Assembly: GCA_963575745.1 (NCBI GenBank)
Contig: CAUYUJ010021170.1
Span: 644,301 to 708,300 of the forward strand
DNA length: 64,000 nucleotides
Source of the DNA: Prorocentrum cordatum
Lineage: Eukaryota; Sar; Dinophyceae; Prorocentrales; Prorocentraceae
Direction: 5' to 3'
The translations under genes were made by a program, and so were the position numbers. Position 1 is the stretch's first letter. Each line of letters begins with the position of its first letter. Below the pieces are notes generated by a model. The model was not told the origin of the DNA and searched no databases. It saw nothing but the letters and a program-made list of their open reading frames with translations. Below are positions 11,931-24,479 of this stretch, one piece after another.

Positions 11931-12090
11931 CAGGATGACCACGACCACGACCACGACGAACTGGTCAACGAAGGTGACGACGACCACGACGACGACCACG
12001 ACGACCCGAACTGCCGCGAAGACGACCACGAAGCCAACCATGACGACGACCACGACGACGGCGGCGACGACCACGACAGCGGCGGCGGCG
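11931..12090. repeat. (GAC)n / (CCACGA)n microsatellite
   Basis: A GACCACGAC repeat tract. Related GAC-rich DNA recurs at 12745-12895. Confidence 0.9.
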
Positions 12091-12744
12091 ACCATGGCCG
12101 CGGCCACGGCGTGCGGGCGGGCCTCCGCCCAGAGGCGCTCGAGCGCCATCGCCGGTAGCCAAGCCCACGGCGCCTCCTCCGCGGCCGAGCTGGGGCACAG
12201 CGCGGCCTGCGCCCTCGCCTGCGGCAGGGGGCGTCGTCGGTCGTCGGCGCCGACGTCGTCGATGCACGCCGTCGTTTCGCGTCGTGGGCGCCGTGGTCGT
12301 CGCTCGTCGTCGGGGTCACTGCTCGCCGTCCGTCGTCGTCGTCGTTCTTCGTCGCGTCGCCGTTGTCGCTCGTCGTCGCCGTCGCCGTTGTCGTGGGCAT
12401 CGTCGTCGGAGAGGGAGTCGGAGAAGGAAGACGAAAGCGGATGCGGAGGAGGAGGGGGTGTGGTGAGAACAAGGAGTAACAGGAGGGTAGGGGAAGAGGG
12501 AGTGGAGAGGGTGGGCGAGAAGGAGAGGGAGCTGATGGGGGAGAACGAGTTGGGGGGGGCACCCCACGAGAGTGGGGGTAGCGCGATGTGGGAAGAGAGG
12601 GGGTCAGGGGATGGAGAGGGACGGAGGCGGAAGGAGAGCAGAAAGGAGGAACGAGGTCGAGGACCAGCAACAGGAGGACGAGACGAGCAAGGAGGAGGAT
12701 GAGCAGCCGCAGCAGGGCTCGGATGAGTGAGGACGACGCGTCGT
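12091..12744. other. GC-rich spacer, no gene seen
   Basis: CGTCGT-rich sequence followed by polypurine DNA (about 12390-12700). The open frames reflect the bias. Confidence 0.5.
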
Positions 12745-12848
12745 CGACCAACGCGACCCACGACCACGACGACCATGACGACCATGACCACGACAGCGTC
12801 GACGGCGACAGACGACTCACGGCCGACGACAACGACGACGACAACCAC

Positions 12849-12880
<32 letters not shown>

Positions 12881-12897
12881 CGAGGGAAACAGCGGCT
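12745..12897. repeat. (GAC)n microsatellite
   Basis: CGACGACGAC/CCACGACGAC repeats. Confidence 0.9.
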
Positions 12898-13089
12898 GAC
12901 AACAGCCGACGGCGGACAACGGACGGCCGACGGCCGGCGGCCGAAGACCGACGGAGGGCGGAGGGCGGATGCCGGACGACAGCGACGGGGCCACTGGCTG
13001 CGGGCCCCCCCGCGGCCCCCCCCGGCCTCCAGGTGCGCCAAGACGTCCGCCCTCACCTGCGGCGCGGGCGGGGGCACGGGGCGGCGTCG

Positions 13090-13385
13090 CTCCGGGGAGG
13101 AGGGGTGGGCCAGGTGGAGGGCGGAGGAGGGAGAGGGGAGGAGGGGGGAGGGGGAAGGGGGGGGGAGGGGTGTGCTAGATGGAGGGCGGGGGAGGGAGGG
13201 GGGGGGGAGGGGGACGCATGTTTGAAGGGGGGTGGAAGGGGGAAGAGGGATTGGCAGGGGGGAAAGGCGAGGGGGGGGGGGGGGGGGAAAGGAAGATGAG
13301 ATGGATGGGGGGGGGGAGGAGGGCCGAGCAGGGGGGATAAGAAGGACGGGGGAAGGCGGGGGAGGGGGGGAAGAGCGAGGGGGAA
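13090..13385. repeat. G-rich polypurine tract
   Basis: About 300 bp of nearly pure purine on the plus strand with many runs of four or more G, including G runs of 8-15. It has strong G-quadruplex potential by sequence and no coding signal. Confidence 0.85.
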
Positions 13386-13919
13386 GCACAAGCCAAATAC
13401 GCTCGGACATCCTGCCCAGCGGACCTCCTTTCCGCCGCGCTGGATCCCTTCTCTATCTACCTGCTGGGGGGTACCCAACGACCCCCTGATGCTCAGATGG
13501 CAGTTGCAGGACGTGATTGGCCCTTCGTCTGCCATCGGAAACGTGGGCTTGCGCAGATAGGATGAGCAGAAGAGGGAGGAGGAACAGAAGACGGATGAGG
13601 AGGACGCGGACAAGGATGAGGGGGATCAGGAAGGTGGCCTGGACTGGACTGGAACGCTTGCGACACTGATGAGCAACGCCTGGAAAGCAACACGGGGAGG
13701 AGGAGCACAAGCAGAAGCAAGAGGAACAGGAGAAGGGCCAACCGAATGCGGGCGGCACCAACGAGAAACGACGCGGAACCAGAGAGATGGCCCGCGCCGA
13801 GGCGAGGGAGCCCTTCCGAATGACGAGCGCAAAGCAGGGATCCTGGTATGCAGCCATCGCTTGAGCGGGAGCACGAACTTACCAAACCTAGAATATGTTT
13901 GTGTTTGTGTGTGTGTGCT
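13386..13919. other. Intergenic DNA, nothing recognised
   Basis: Contains a short (TG)n run at about 13895-13915. Frames on both strands lack recognisable motifs. Confidence 0.45.
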
Positions 13920-15625
13920 GCTCTCCCGCCGGCTGCCCTCCTTGCGCAGCTGCCGCACATCTCGCGAGCGTCCACGAGGTCCAAGGGAGCGCGGCCACTC
14001 GCAGATCCAAATGCGACCCCGCCATCCTTGAGCGCTGCCACCTGCGCAACTGTCGCCACGATCGTGAACCGCTGGGGTGTTTAGCAGAGTCGGCGCTACG
14101 CACATCCAAACCAGACCTCGCGCTCCCTGGGGGGGGGGGCTGCCAACAGCGCATCCATCTCCACGCTCGTGAAGGGAGCTCCAGCAGAGCGCGGGTCTAG
14201 CGGCACCTAACCAAAACATCGCCTCACTGGGGGCTGCCACAAGCAGAACTGTCACCATTTTCTTCAAAGGGATCCGGGCTAGACCTCGCCTTTCTGGGGA
14301 GTGCGCTGCATACTGCGCATCTATCGCCACTTTCGCGAGCTCCTGGGAGGTCAAGCGGGGTGTGAGTAGACCTCGCCTCCCTTGGGACTGCCAGCTGCAC
14401 ACCTGTCGCCACTCACGTGAGCTCATGGCAGCTCCAGCAGAGCGACGGGCTACGCGAATCTAGACTGTACCTTGCGCTCCCTGGGGCACGCGGGGGCTGG
14501 CAACTGCGCATCTACCGCCACTTTCGCCACGTTCGTGAGCTCTTGGGAGGTCCAGCGGAGCGCGAGCCACACAAACTACACCTCGCTTCGAGGCCCTGGG
14601 GGACCGCCAACTTCGCAGCTGCAGCCATTTCTGCGAGCTTGAGGGGAGGTCCTGCAGAGCGCGGGCCTGGGGGCACCAAAGCTAGAGCGCGCCTCTCTGG
14701 GTGCTGCCAACTGCGCAGTTGCCGCCGCCTTCGTGAGCTCCTGGGGCGTCCTGCAGAGCGGAGGCCTGCGGGCACCGACACTGGACCTCGCAACCCTGGT
14801 GGTGCCGACTGCGCAACTGCCGCCACTGTCGCGAGCTTGTAGGAAATCAAACGGCTCGTCTGCCAAAAAGCATCCACACACTAGACTCCGCTTTTCCCTG
14901 GTGCAGGCAGCTGACCAACTGTCGCCACCTTCGTGAGCTCATGGGAGGTCGGTCCAACGGAATGCGGGCCAACGGGCACCCAAGCATCTATCGCCTCCCT
15001 GTGTGTTGCCAAACGCGCACCTGTCGTCACCACATAGGCTCCTGGGAGGTCCAGCGGAGCGACGACCCCCCACAAGCATCCGAACGAAACATCGTCTCCA
15101 CGGCGGGTGTCACTTGCGCAAATGTCTCCTGTTTCGTGAGCCTCTGTGAGATCCAGCGCGGCGACGCCCTGAAGGTATGGAAACGCTTCTCTGGGGGCCG
15201 CCAAATGCAATTGCCGCCACTTTCGTGAACTGGGTGATCCAGCGGAGCGACGCCCTGAAGGCGTTTAAACTGGAGCTCGCTCCTTGGGGGCAACCAATTG
15301 CGCAATTGTCGTCAATTTCGTGAACTCATGCGACGCGCTAACCAGCAAACAGTCTGGACCTCGCCTCCCTAGGGGCTACCAGCTGCGCAACCGTCTCCGG
15401 TTTTGTGAGCTCCTTGGGGGTCCAGCGGAGCGACGCCATCAAGGCTGCGCAGCTTTTGCCACGTTCTTGAAGCTCTGGGAGCCAGGAGAGGTCCAGCGGA
15501 GTGCGCTCCTACGGGCATTCAAACTGCACCTCGCCCTTCCTTGCTGCTGCCAACGGCGCAACTGTCGCCAATCTCGTGAGCGCGCGGGAAGTCCAGATGA
15601 GTGCGGGCTCACACGCAGACCCACC
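13920..15625. repeat. Diverged tandem satellite, ~97-bp period, about 18 units
   Basis: The core CTGCCAACTGCGCAACTG, followed by CCGCCAC-TTTCGTGAGCTC and GGGAGGTCCAGCGGAGCG, recurs about every 75-110 bp. Anchors lie near 13930, 14040, 14140, 14235, 14310, 14390, 14495, 14605, 14705, 14800, 14905, 15005, 15100, 15190, 15285, 15375, 15450 and 15540. Units are well diverged and vary in length, so the array is old. No frame stays open across it. Confidence 0.85.
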
Positions 15626-15654
15626 CCATGATTTGGATGCTCATTCTGGCGACC

Positions 15655-15805
15655 TTCCAGGAGACACTCGCTTCACTCGTGCGTCGAAACTGTGTCGAAC
15701 GTTCGTCGATGTGAGTCGACCTTGAGTCGAACCTGAGTTGAACCTGAATCGACTTTGAATCGAACTTGAGTCGAACCGGGGTCGAACTGGAGTCGAACAG
15801 GTCTG
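15655..15805. repeat. ~11-bp TCGA-rich tandem repeat
   Basis: About a dozen imperfect copies of GAGTCGAACCT (variants GAATCGAACTT, GGGTCGAACTG) follow directly after the larger satellite. Confidence 0.85.
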
Positions 15806-16004
15806 TTTGCTGTGCCCCAGGAAGGTCATCCCCACCAAGCGTCTAAAGTGGTCTTGCCATGCGTCCAGGTTTGTACTGCGTGGATGAAACCCCCTACGTC
15901 CTGCGGGCCGCAGCCCCCGACCCAGACCCAGGGGGTGGGGGCAGGCCTTTGAAAAAGCTGCACCTGGCCGCCTTGTCGCGCTTTGCCAGGCCGCGTCGCT
16001 GGGC

Positions 16005-16210
16005 AAAGACGAGGAGGAGGAGGAGGAGGAGGAGGACAACGAGGAGGCGGAGGAGGAGGAAGAGAAGGAGGAGGAGGAGCAGGAGGCGGACCAGGAGGCG
16101 GACCAGGAGACGGACCAGGTGGCGGAGCAGGAGGCGGACCAGGAGCAGGAGCAGGATCGGAGCAAGAGGCGGAGCAGGAGCAGGAGGAGGCGGAGCAGGA
16201 GGAGGACGGC
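16005..16210. repeat. (GGA)n / GGAGCAGGA polypurine repeat
   Basis: GAGGAGGAGG, then GGCGGACCAG and GAGCAGGAG variants. Confidence 0.9.
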
Positions 16211-16550
16211 GAGGAGGCTAGACGGCGGGGAGGAAGGCTTGTGCAATAGGGGCCGCCAAAACGATCACGACGAAAAGCGACAAAACAAATAATGACATGC
16301 TGCGCCGGAAAACAATAAGGGAGATAGGCGGCAGTACAGTACCTCCTGGCAAGGTCAAAGGAGACATGGGAGCAGAAAACAGACTGAGGCCCTGTGGAGG
16401 AGGCTGATGGGGGTAGGGCAGCAGGCAAAAAGGAGAGGAGGGGCAGAGGAGGAGTGAATAAGGAAGGATACTCCACACGGCTCGACTCGACTTCCTCCAT
16501 GTTGCACGACCCGACGAAACGGAGCACTAAAGACGGAACAAGCGTGCATA

Positions 16551-16554
<4 letters not shown>

Positions 16555-16590
<36 letters not shown>
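16555..16590. repeat. (TA)n dinucleotide repeat
   Basis: TGTGTG passing into TATATATA. Confidence 0.95.
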
Positions 16591-16974
16591 TGTATGTGTG
16601 AGTGGTTATATAAATGCAGGTGGCACCCCACAAATGCGGATGAGGGTGAGGGGCGGGCTCGGGTGAGTCGTGGGCGGGTCACGAGTGGGAGGCAGGTGGG
16701 TCGCGGAGTGAGTTGCAGGTGGGTCGTGGGCGGGTCGCGGGAGCGGACAACGACGAAGACGACGACGACAACGACGACGACGACGACACCAACAACCATC
16801 ATTTAAGACTGTTCGTTCTCGATAGGTCACGTGTCATTCAACATTAATGCCCCAAACCCTCGATCTGCCTTCTTCGTCTTCGATCGTGCCCCCCTTGCCT
16901 GCCACGCGTAATCGTCGCAACCCCTAAAACAGAGGAAGGAGGGAGCGAAAGGACTTGTAGAAGCCGTTCCGCTG

Positions 16975-17170
16975 TTGCTAGTGTTTCTGTTGCTGTGTTG
17001 TTGGTGTAGTTATTGTAGCTGCTGTTGCTGTTGTTGGTTTTGTTGTTCGTGTTGTTGTTTGCGTAGTTGATGTTGCTGCAGTCGCTGCTTTTGGTATCGT
17101 TGTTGTTGTTGGTGTTGGTGTTGCTATTCCTGTTGTTGTTGTTGTTGAGTATATATATATATATATATAG
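16975..17170. repeat. (TTG)n followed by (AT)n
   Basis: Imperfect GTTGTTGTT runs end in ATATATATAT at about 17150-17169. Confidence 0.9.
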
Positions 17171-20100
17171 ATTCGGAAAATATTTGGCCCCCCTTCCGGG
17201 AAACAATTGCATAGTTTGGTTAAAATGCTTCTCCCGGGGCTCGTACTCCTTCTTTACACAGGACCGTGCAGGGTCACCAAACTGTACCCCTTGCCCCCAG
17301 TTCACAACAACAGCGGCTCCCGCCTGAGACGTCCTCGTAATGCATTCCCCAAATCGCGCTCTCGCGCGGGACTGCCTCACAATTTATACAGGAATCACGC
17401 TCTCGCGTGGGACCCCTTTGAAATTGATTCAGACGCCGCGCCCTCGGCACTCAGGAATCACGCTTTCGCCATGGATTTCCTCATGATGTGTGTTGGACAT
17501 CGCGCTATCGTTTGAAACTTCCTCGCGATTAATGCATGGCGCACGCTTCAGCAACCCGCCTGCCCCTTGTCCCTTTCTTCCATTTGTCCTCTCTTCCCCT
17601 GCCCGAGGGTCTGTACGAACTACATGTTGCAGGTCAGAAGGATACAACCCTAAGGGGTACGGTTGAAGACGAAGACGGCGGGTATCGAGGGTGTCGGATA
17701 TACGTGTTGAATGGCACGCGGGCGGGTAACCAGAGCGATCAGTCTTACAATGATTGGTGTTGGTGTTGCTGTTGTTTCGGGTGTAGCCCGAATGTGTTTC
17801 CTGCGAGGTAAAATGACTCAACTGAAGTGAACTGAGCTGAGCTGAACTGCAATGAGCTGAACTCGACAGACTGGTCCTCTGAAGAGGGGAGTTGGAGGGA
17901 GGATGTACTGCAATATCGTTGATGCGCCGTGGGTTTACACTAGCCCTCCTCATCCTCATATTCTTCCTCTTTCCCCATTCAGCTCTCCCTCCTTCTCCTC
18001 CTCATCCTCCTGCTCCTCCTCCCTCCTACGGCGGCGACGAAGACGATGGCGGCGGCAGCGGCACTGCCTCTTTGTGCTCATTCCACGCCGCCGCACCGTC
18101 CGGCATCAGCGCCGCCCCGTACGCGCCGCCCAACAGCGCCACCACGGCGGCGCGGCGAGGCAGGTAGGCACGCTGGTGGATGTCCTGCGGGGGGTGCGCC
18201 ACCGTGCGCTTCCCTTTCGGGCATGGTCGAGGAGGGGGGGTATGCGCGCGGTTTGGGGGGATCGCACTGGAATAGAGGGGCCTTGAAGGAAACGGGTGAT
18301 GATGCCTTCGCCGTGCTTGATCTCCTTGGGCTCCCCACGGACCCCAAGATTGTCAGAAACCGACTCAGGGTGACAATCTGGTACCATAGGAGGGACACAG
18401 GGTCCATGACCCAATTCTCTCAGGACCCGTTTCCTTCATGGCAAGGGGGAGGTCTGTGACCCTGTTTGGGTCTCTCGGGGCCTCCTGGAACCACCCGAGC
18501 GGGCTGTCGAGTTTTCCCTTCGACTATCGAGGATAGAGTAGACAGGGGTTGTAGAGTAGGCCAGTTGAGACAAGGGCGGCCCTACTCAACCTCCCTCCTT
18601 CCTCCTCGCTTGCGAAAACGACGACGGTGACAACAATGACGACGGTGAATGTCCTGTGGGGTTGCTGCCTAGTTTTGCTACCGACCTTCAGGATCGAGGA
18701 TGGACATTTTTGGTGCGGTCTTTGGGGGAGGCGTCTGGGAGTTTGGGCAAGATTTCTCATAACGCTTCATTCTTTTGGGGCATCTGGGGACCTCCTGGGG
18801 ACAGGTAAGCCCGCTAGTGGTCGTCACCGTTTGCAGCAAGCCCTCGAATCGAGGAGGGAACTTTTGAGACGGTTGTGAACAGGTATTGGTGATTCGTTTC
18901 TGCTTTTGAGGTCCCCTGGGACCGCTGGGACGAAGAGGTTGGAGGGGGAGGGGGGGTGAAGGGCGTGGGTCGGGCGGGGGAAAAAGGAAAATCATCAGGA
19001 TGGGACGAACCCCCCCTCTTGCCGCCCCCTCCCCCTGCCTCACCACCCTCCACCGTTCGACCACTCCTGGGCAAAAAAAACTGAAGCAACCCCAGACTCC
19101 AGGAATTCCGCGTGACGACCGGCCGCGGAATGCTGCACTGGAAATACCGTGACAATTCATGCGTTGTAAAGATGAGCACGCTGCCAAGACGTGCGGGTGG
19201 GGGGGGGACAGACCAGAGGACGACATGGTCGCCGACAAGCAGCACCAGCAGCGACCCTCCCACACCTGCTCCTCTTCTGCCCTTCCTCCTCCACGGGGAA
19301 GGGAAAGGGCGGAGAGAGAAGGGGCGGAGGAGGAAGGAAAATGATGGGGGAGGAAGGGTGCAATGCCACGACGCTGGCGGCGCGCAAAAGAAATGGAGCG
19401 GTGAGGGGCGATGCTTCTCAGCAGTCCTCCGCTCGTCAGAACGCGAGGGGCGTCTGCGCCCCAGGGGGGCCCGTCGCTTCGGAAAGGTCCCCTGCCTTCT
19501 CATGAATGTGAGCCCCTCCCTTCTGGCCTCCTCCTCGTCTTCCCCTCCCCCCCCGTTCTTTCTTGGACGCGTCTGGGCCTGCTTCGGCCTCCGGGGACAT
19601 CCAGCGGCCTTCGGAAACTGGGCTCTTCTGCTGGCCACCAGACATTCTCACGGCCTTGAATGCAGCAGCGGGCGTATTGGGGGTAGCGACGAGCACCCAT
19701 GGAGCCCAAGCAGTTTCAGCTCTCCGCTGGCAGACGGGTCCCCGGGCCAGGGCACCGCCGACGACTGGTGCGCAACCCCTGCCAACGCAGTCCGCAGCTC
19801 GGCAGATGCTGCCCAGAGGGCGAACAGAAATCATGACGCCGCCATCGAGGAACAAGCACCGGCTGCGCTCCCCTGGCGGAGCCTACGGCTGCGCCTCCAT
19901 GTCTTACTCTGTTGCGGGAGGGAGGGTGGGAAAGGGAGGGGCCCGCGGTCTCGCTCGACCTTGGCTAAGTCGACCCCTACACTTACTCACGCCACTTTTC
20001 CTACTGCAGCATGGCCTGCACCAAATCCATCGCACCAGATATATGGCACTGCGAGGCTCGCACAATTCAGGTTATCTGAAAAACGCACAAGATTATCCCT

Positions 20101-22426
20101 TCCATCACGGACACGGCAAATTACGCATGATTGCGCCGGATCGTTGATTTGTCATACGAACTCGTACCATCCCAACGCGTGTACCGCGTTTGTCCACCTG
20201 TCATCCCTGTCAAATCATAGTTTCAGCACGCGCCCGTTTATCGGGACCGATCTTTTGCCACGAGCCCTTTCCACAATACCTGACAAAGTCCGTGCGCGCG
20301 CATCGTCGCGCGAATGTGACAATCCTTCACATACCTTTGCTGTCGCAAGGACTTCAATATCGAGATTCTCGCAAACCAATGCGAAGATAGGGTATGTCGC
20401 CGCTTGTTCTATATGTTATGCACGCTATTGCGAATTCATAACGAAGCATCGGCCCGTGTTTCAACAGCTTTCCACATGAGACCACACGGGCTTCTCGCGC
20501 GCGCGTGCCAGTTGTTTGAAAGGCCTTGTGCGCCTGCTGGGGGGGCGCACGATCCCAAGGAGATGATGCCATTCGGGCAGCTCGCGCATTGTCCAAATCC
20601 TAGCGAAGCCTTCACCAGCGCCACATGCACATCATCATCGCCCCGGCGTTGCCAGCATCGGCGACGTCACTGGCTTCGCCGTCGTCATCGTTGTCAGCAC
20701 CACCGCCATCGCCATCATCAGCATCGCCGCTGTGGCCGACGTCATCACGACACAGTCGGGGCGTTGACCTGAGGAACCCTAAATAAGGAACGAGGCCCCT
20801 GTTTCCTTGAACTTCAATCTCGATTCCCCATGGAAAACCTAAGGAAAACCCGAGGCAAACTGTAAAACAATCAAGGAGCACCGAGCTCCTCCCCAACGAA
20901 AAGGGTTCCTTAGTCTGCGCCCCGACTGCACCACGCCGGCCCGAAACGCCGACCCGCACTGAGGCGCCCGCGCGCCGGGGCCTTCGACTCTCGCGCTTGG
21001 GGCGCTGCCGGCGGCAGGCGCCGTCACGGCCGCATAGGTCGCGCCAAACTGCCAAAAACCAGCTGGCAGCTCTGCGCGCGACCTGCTTCTTCTCTTCCTC
21101 CTTATCCCCCTGCTCCTCTCCGTCATCATCATCGTCCCACTTCTCCCTCTCTACCCCACCCTCTACTGCTTGTTATCCTCCTCTTCGTCCTCCCCCTCCT
21201 TCTCCTCCGCCTGCTCCTTTTTCTCCTCCTCCTTCTCTTCCTCAGCCTCCTCCATCTCCTTCTCCTCAGCGTGCACGCGCCAGCGTGGCCACAAAGGTGT
21301 GCCAGCCATGGCCAAGCAGTCGTCGCAATCGCCGCCGCATGGGTCTGCAAACCAAGCTGCGGGTGGGAGGGTGGGGTGTGCGCGCGAGCTGTGGAGTTAG
21401 AAATCAAGATTGCGCCACATCGAATGCCCTCACACACATATCGCACCTGTGACTTCCACAGTCGATTGCGTCGGGTAGGTTGGGTGACAGATACTGCATC
21501 CCGCGCATTGCACACTATGTTTGCAATCGCTGGATCGAGACGCGTAGATTGCGTCCTGCAGGTTGCACCACATATGTTGCGTCGCGCAGGATGCGTCAGA
21601 CACACTGCAGCACGTAGTTTGCGCCATGCGCAGCGTTTTCTCCCCCAAGTGACGACATTGGTCAGGCGTCAAAAGTCCTCCTGGGGTGGTGGCGAACGCC
21701 GGCAGCGGGCAGTGCGCCCATCAAACCCAGCGGACCATTTGCAGAACGATGAACGGACAGTGCCGATGCCTAGGGCGGCGAACTCCCTGCCAATCCCGGG
21801 GGACAGACACAAGCGAATCGGCCTCCCACGTAATATGGATGATGCCTGGCGGCGACCCCGCGCACACCTCGGAAACGTTCACCCCAGCGACGCCCCCGGA
21901 GTCACCCACGGACTCTGCCTATGCAACCTCCACGGCGGCGCAAACCTCGGGCGCCAGGGTAGGATGCAGTCCGTTTCGTAGTCGATGGTTTCGCAGTCGA
22001 AGGTAGTGTCATCCACGGCGGCATGGTGCTTTCCTGATTTTGTGCGGCTGCTCGGCGAATTAGTCGGACTTATATTCGCAAGTGTCGGCATCGTCCATGG
22101 CGAGCGCGGATTGGGCCTTGGTGGTCGTCTGCTCCTCAATGTGCGGCTACGCGGGGAGGTGCCCAGCGAACTGCGTCTCGGCCTCGCGAACGCATTCGAA
22201 GAACAACGGCGCGGTCACGTGGCATATGACAATGCGGGCGATCTCGATGCGCTTGAACTTGCGCTGGAGCGGCGTCGCGAAATGACGGCACACAGGAGTC
22301 CTTGAAAGTGGCGGGGAGCAACTAAGCCACGCAGCGCACGGGCATGCCCATCATGAAGCATCGGAGGAGGCCGCATGGATGTGAAAAAGATCGGGAAAAG
22401 GAAAAGCAAAAAGCCAATGCCGTAGT
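17171..22426. other. Long stretch without a recognised gene
   Basis: At 17345-17530 a loosely repeated ~57-bp unit contains AATCACGCTCTCGCG. At 20640-20760 there is a degenerate CATCGCC repeat, and at 21465-21650 short GATTGCGTC/CAGGTTGC repeats. Several open frames exceed 200 codons (for example 19112-20479 plus) but have no domain, conserved motif or splice context. Confidence 0.45.
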
Positions 22427-22447
22427 TTGAGCCAAAATGGCTACGGA
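22427..22447 (-). other. Dinoflagellate spliced-leader (DinoSL) relic
   Basis: On the minus strand the sequence T-CCGTAGCCATTTTGGCTCAA matches the dinoflagellate spliced leader for 21 consecutive bases. The final G of the leader is A here. No GT donor follows, so this is not a spliced-leader RNA gene. A leader joined to other DNA is the mark left when a trans-spliced mRNA is copied back into the genome. Downstream on the minus strand (22320-22010) one frame keeps protein-like stretches (FKRIEIARIVICHVTAPLFF) broken by stops, so a decayed retrogene may follow. The leader match is observed; the retrogene is inference. Confidence 0.75.
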
Positions 22448-24210
22448 TGCTCGTGTCGACTATTTTCCTTCGAAAACCTCCAGCGCAGCGAACAAAGGCA
22501 GTTCGAACGCTGGGGGCCCTTGCAGCCAGATATTTCACGAACATCGTCAGTGGATGCTACCATTCGCGAACAAAACCCGACCGCGCGACCTTCGACAATT
22601 TCTACCGATGCCGTTTTGTTTTTGTTCGACTGGTGAGATCTGGTCGCAAGAGGGGGGGGGCGCGCTGGAAAGGCCAGTCCACGGCGACGGTGCACAAAAG
22701 GGCTGCGATCAACGGAGCAGCTCGGTCACCGTCGCAGCCACCGCCGCTGCCCAATCGAGCCAGCACGTCGGAGGCCGAACAGTGGTTAGTTGGGGGGGAC
22801 CAATAGGATGCCGAGCCTGGGCGAACAGGGCGCGAGGCTTCACCCAGACCTCCAAAAGACTAACATGTCGCACGTCTGCGTGACGGGGGGCGCAGCTGTT
22901 TACGAGGGGCATTATTATTTGAGAGAGGACAGAGTCGTGAAGCCTGGCGGCATGCGAGGGGGAAACACGGGCTGACATGACCAGCCCGGATCCGAGGAAG
23001 AACCGATATGGGGCGAGCGGCACGGGGTGCGTCACCATCTGCCAGGAGAAAGAGAGAGATAGAACAAAAAACAACCAAACAAACAAACAAAGCGAATAGT
23101 GCATTATGTTGTCAACGCGCAGATTTGTTATATGTGTGTACAAGTCCACGAGGAGACAGAGGAGGGAGAGAGAGAGAGAGAGAGACAAAGGGAAAGGGAT
23201 AGATAGAGAGAGAGGAAGAAAGAAATAAAGAAACATCACAACCAATCGAGAAAGAAGGCCAAAGTGCAAAACAACACACCGCACCAGTTCGGGCCAGGTC
23301 TGGCCCAGGTCCCGCAGCGGATTAGGGGGCTGCGCAGGTCTGCCTCGCGAAGGCGGGGCGCGCTGCGGAAACGGCAGCGATGGGGAACTACCCCCCCCCC
23401 CCGGCACGGTCGCTATGACCCCGACTGGAAAGCAAAGCGCGCCTGTCGTGCACAGGCCGATCTGCGCACCCGACGAAGCAGGCGCCGGCTGCAAGCGCGC
23501 GTTGGCATGCGCGCCACGGCACCTCACTGGACGAACGCACCGCTTTGGGGCATCCCCCGCAGCGGCCCACTGCTGGTGCTACGGAAGAGTTGCCAGCTGT
23601 TCTCGCAGCGCACTCAGATCATGGAGTGGCAAGCACTGGTGTGCTAACGGTGAACTGCGAGGCGCGCCCGGTGGCTTGCCTGGAGAGAGCCCCAAGGTGA
23701 GCTGGCGATCTGAAGGCCTGATGAAGGTCATTCCAGGCGTTATGTCCTGTTTGCATTCTACCAAGACGGTTTTACGCAATATATAAACAAGGCCGCTGCT
23801 GGTAGCAATGGGAGTCCCGCGAACGAGGTCGGCAGATTGACTGGCAACCGCGAGGCGCTGCGTGGCGCGACTCCGCTCGGTGCGTTCGGGGGACCGTGCG
23901 GGGGTCACTCGGAATCTTTCACCATGGGGCCTCACGGCTCGAAGTCGGCTGGGTGTTTTTGGACAAGTTTGATGTAGGTTGCAGCACCCTGGTCTGCGCC
24001 GCCACTGCTCTGGAAAGCAAGAGTGCAGACCTCCTAGCCCACGAGAAGGCTCTGTGGACAGGAGGTTTCACGGCCGTTGCCTAGTGGCTTGAACTGCAGT
24101 GGCACATGACAGCGAGGGTCTCGGGAACCACTGCGGCGCGCGCGGGGATACGGAGGTGCGGCGTGTCTGGTCTCACCACGCGCGGAGAAAACTTAAAGCT
24201 GCGTTGGGGG
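22448..24210. other. Intergenic DNA, no gene recognised
   Basis: Contains a (GA)n run at about 23165-23212. Long minus-strand frames here cross that run and are leucine/serine artefacts. Confidence 0.45.
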
Positions 24211-24214
24211 CTCG

Positions 24215-24220
24215 ACTTCG

Positions 24221-24260
<40 letters not shown>

Positions 24261-24289
24261 AATGAAACAACAAAAATGGATAACGAAAA

Positions 24290-24329
<40 letters not shown>

Positions 24330-24373
24330 AGAGGGAGAGAAAGAGAGAGAGAGAGAGAGACAAAAAAAGAGAG
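24215..24373. repeat. (GA)n dinucleotide repeat
   Basis: GAGAGA tract with two short interruptions. Confidence 0.97.
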
Positions 24374-24479
24374 GTAATCCGCCGACCCCTTGGGGTCACG
24401 GCGTGTGAGATGCTTCCCCCTCCCCAAACCCCTCCCCAGGGAGCCCGGTCCGGCAGGTTTGGAGGGGGGCGGGGAGCAA

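Noticed and set aside
11435-12994. 519-codon minus-strand open frame
   Set aside because: Serine/proline low complexity across microsatellites.
13920-15625. CRISPR array
   Set aside because: Repeat units are diverged along their whole length with no constant repeat/unique spacer pattern, and the DNA is eukaryotic.
19112-20479. 455-codon plus-strand open frame
   Set aside because: No recognisable motif, changing composition along its length, no splice or leader context.
22427-22447. Spliced-leader RNA gene
   Set aside because: The leader is not followed by a GT donor or a recognisable Sm-type site, and the last leader base differs.
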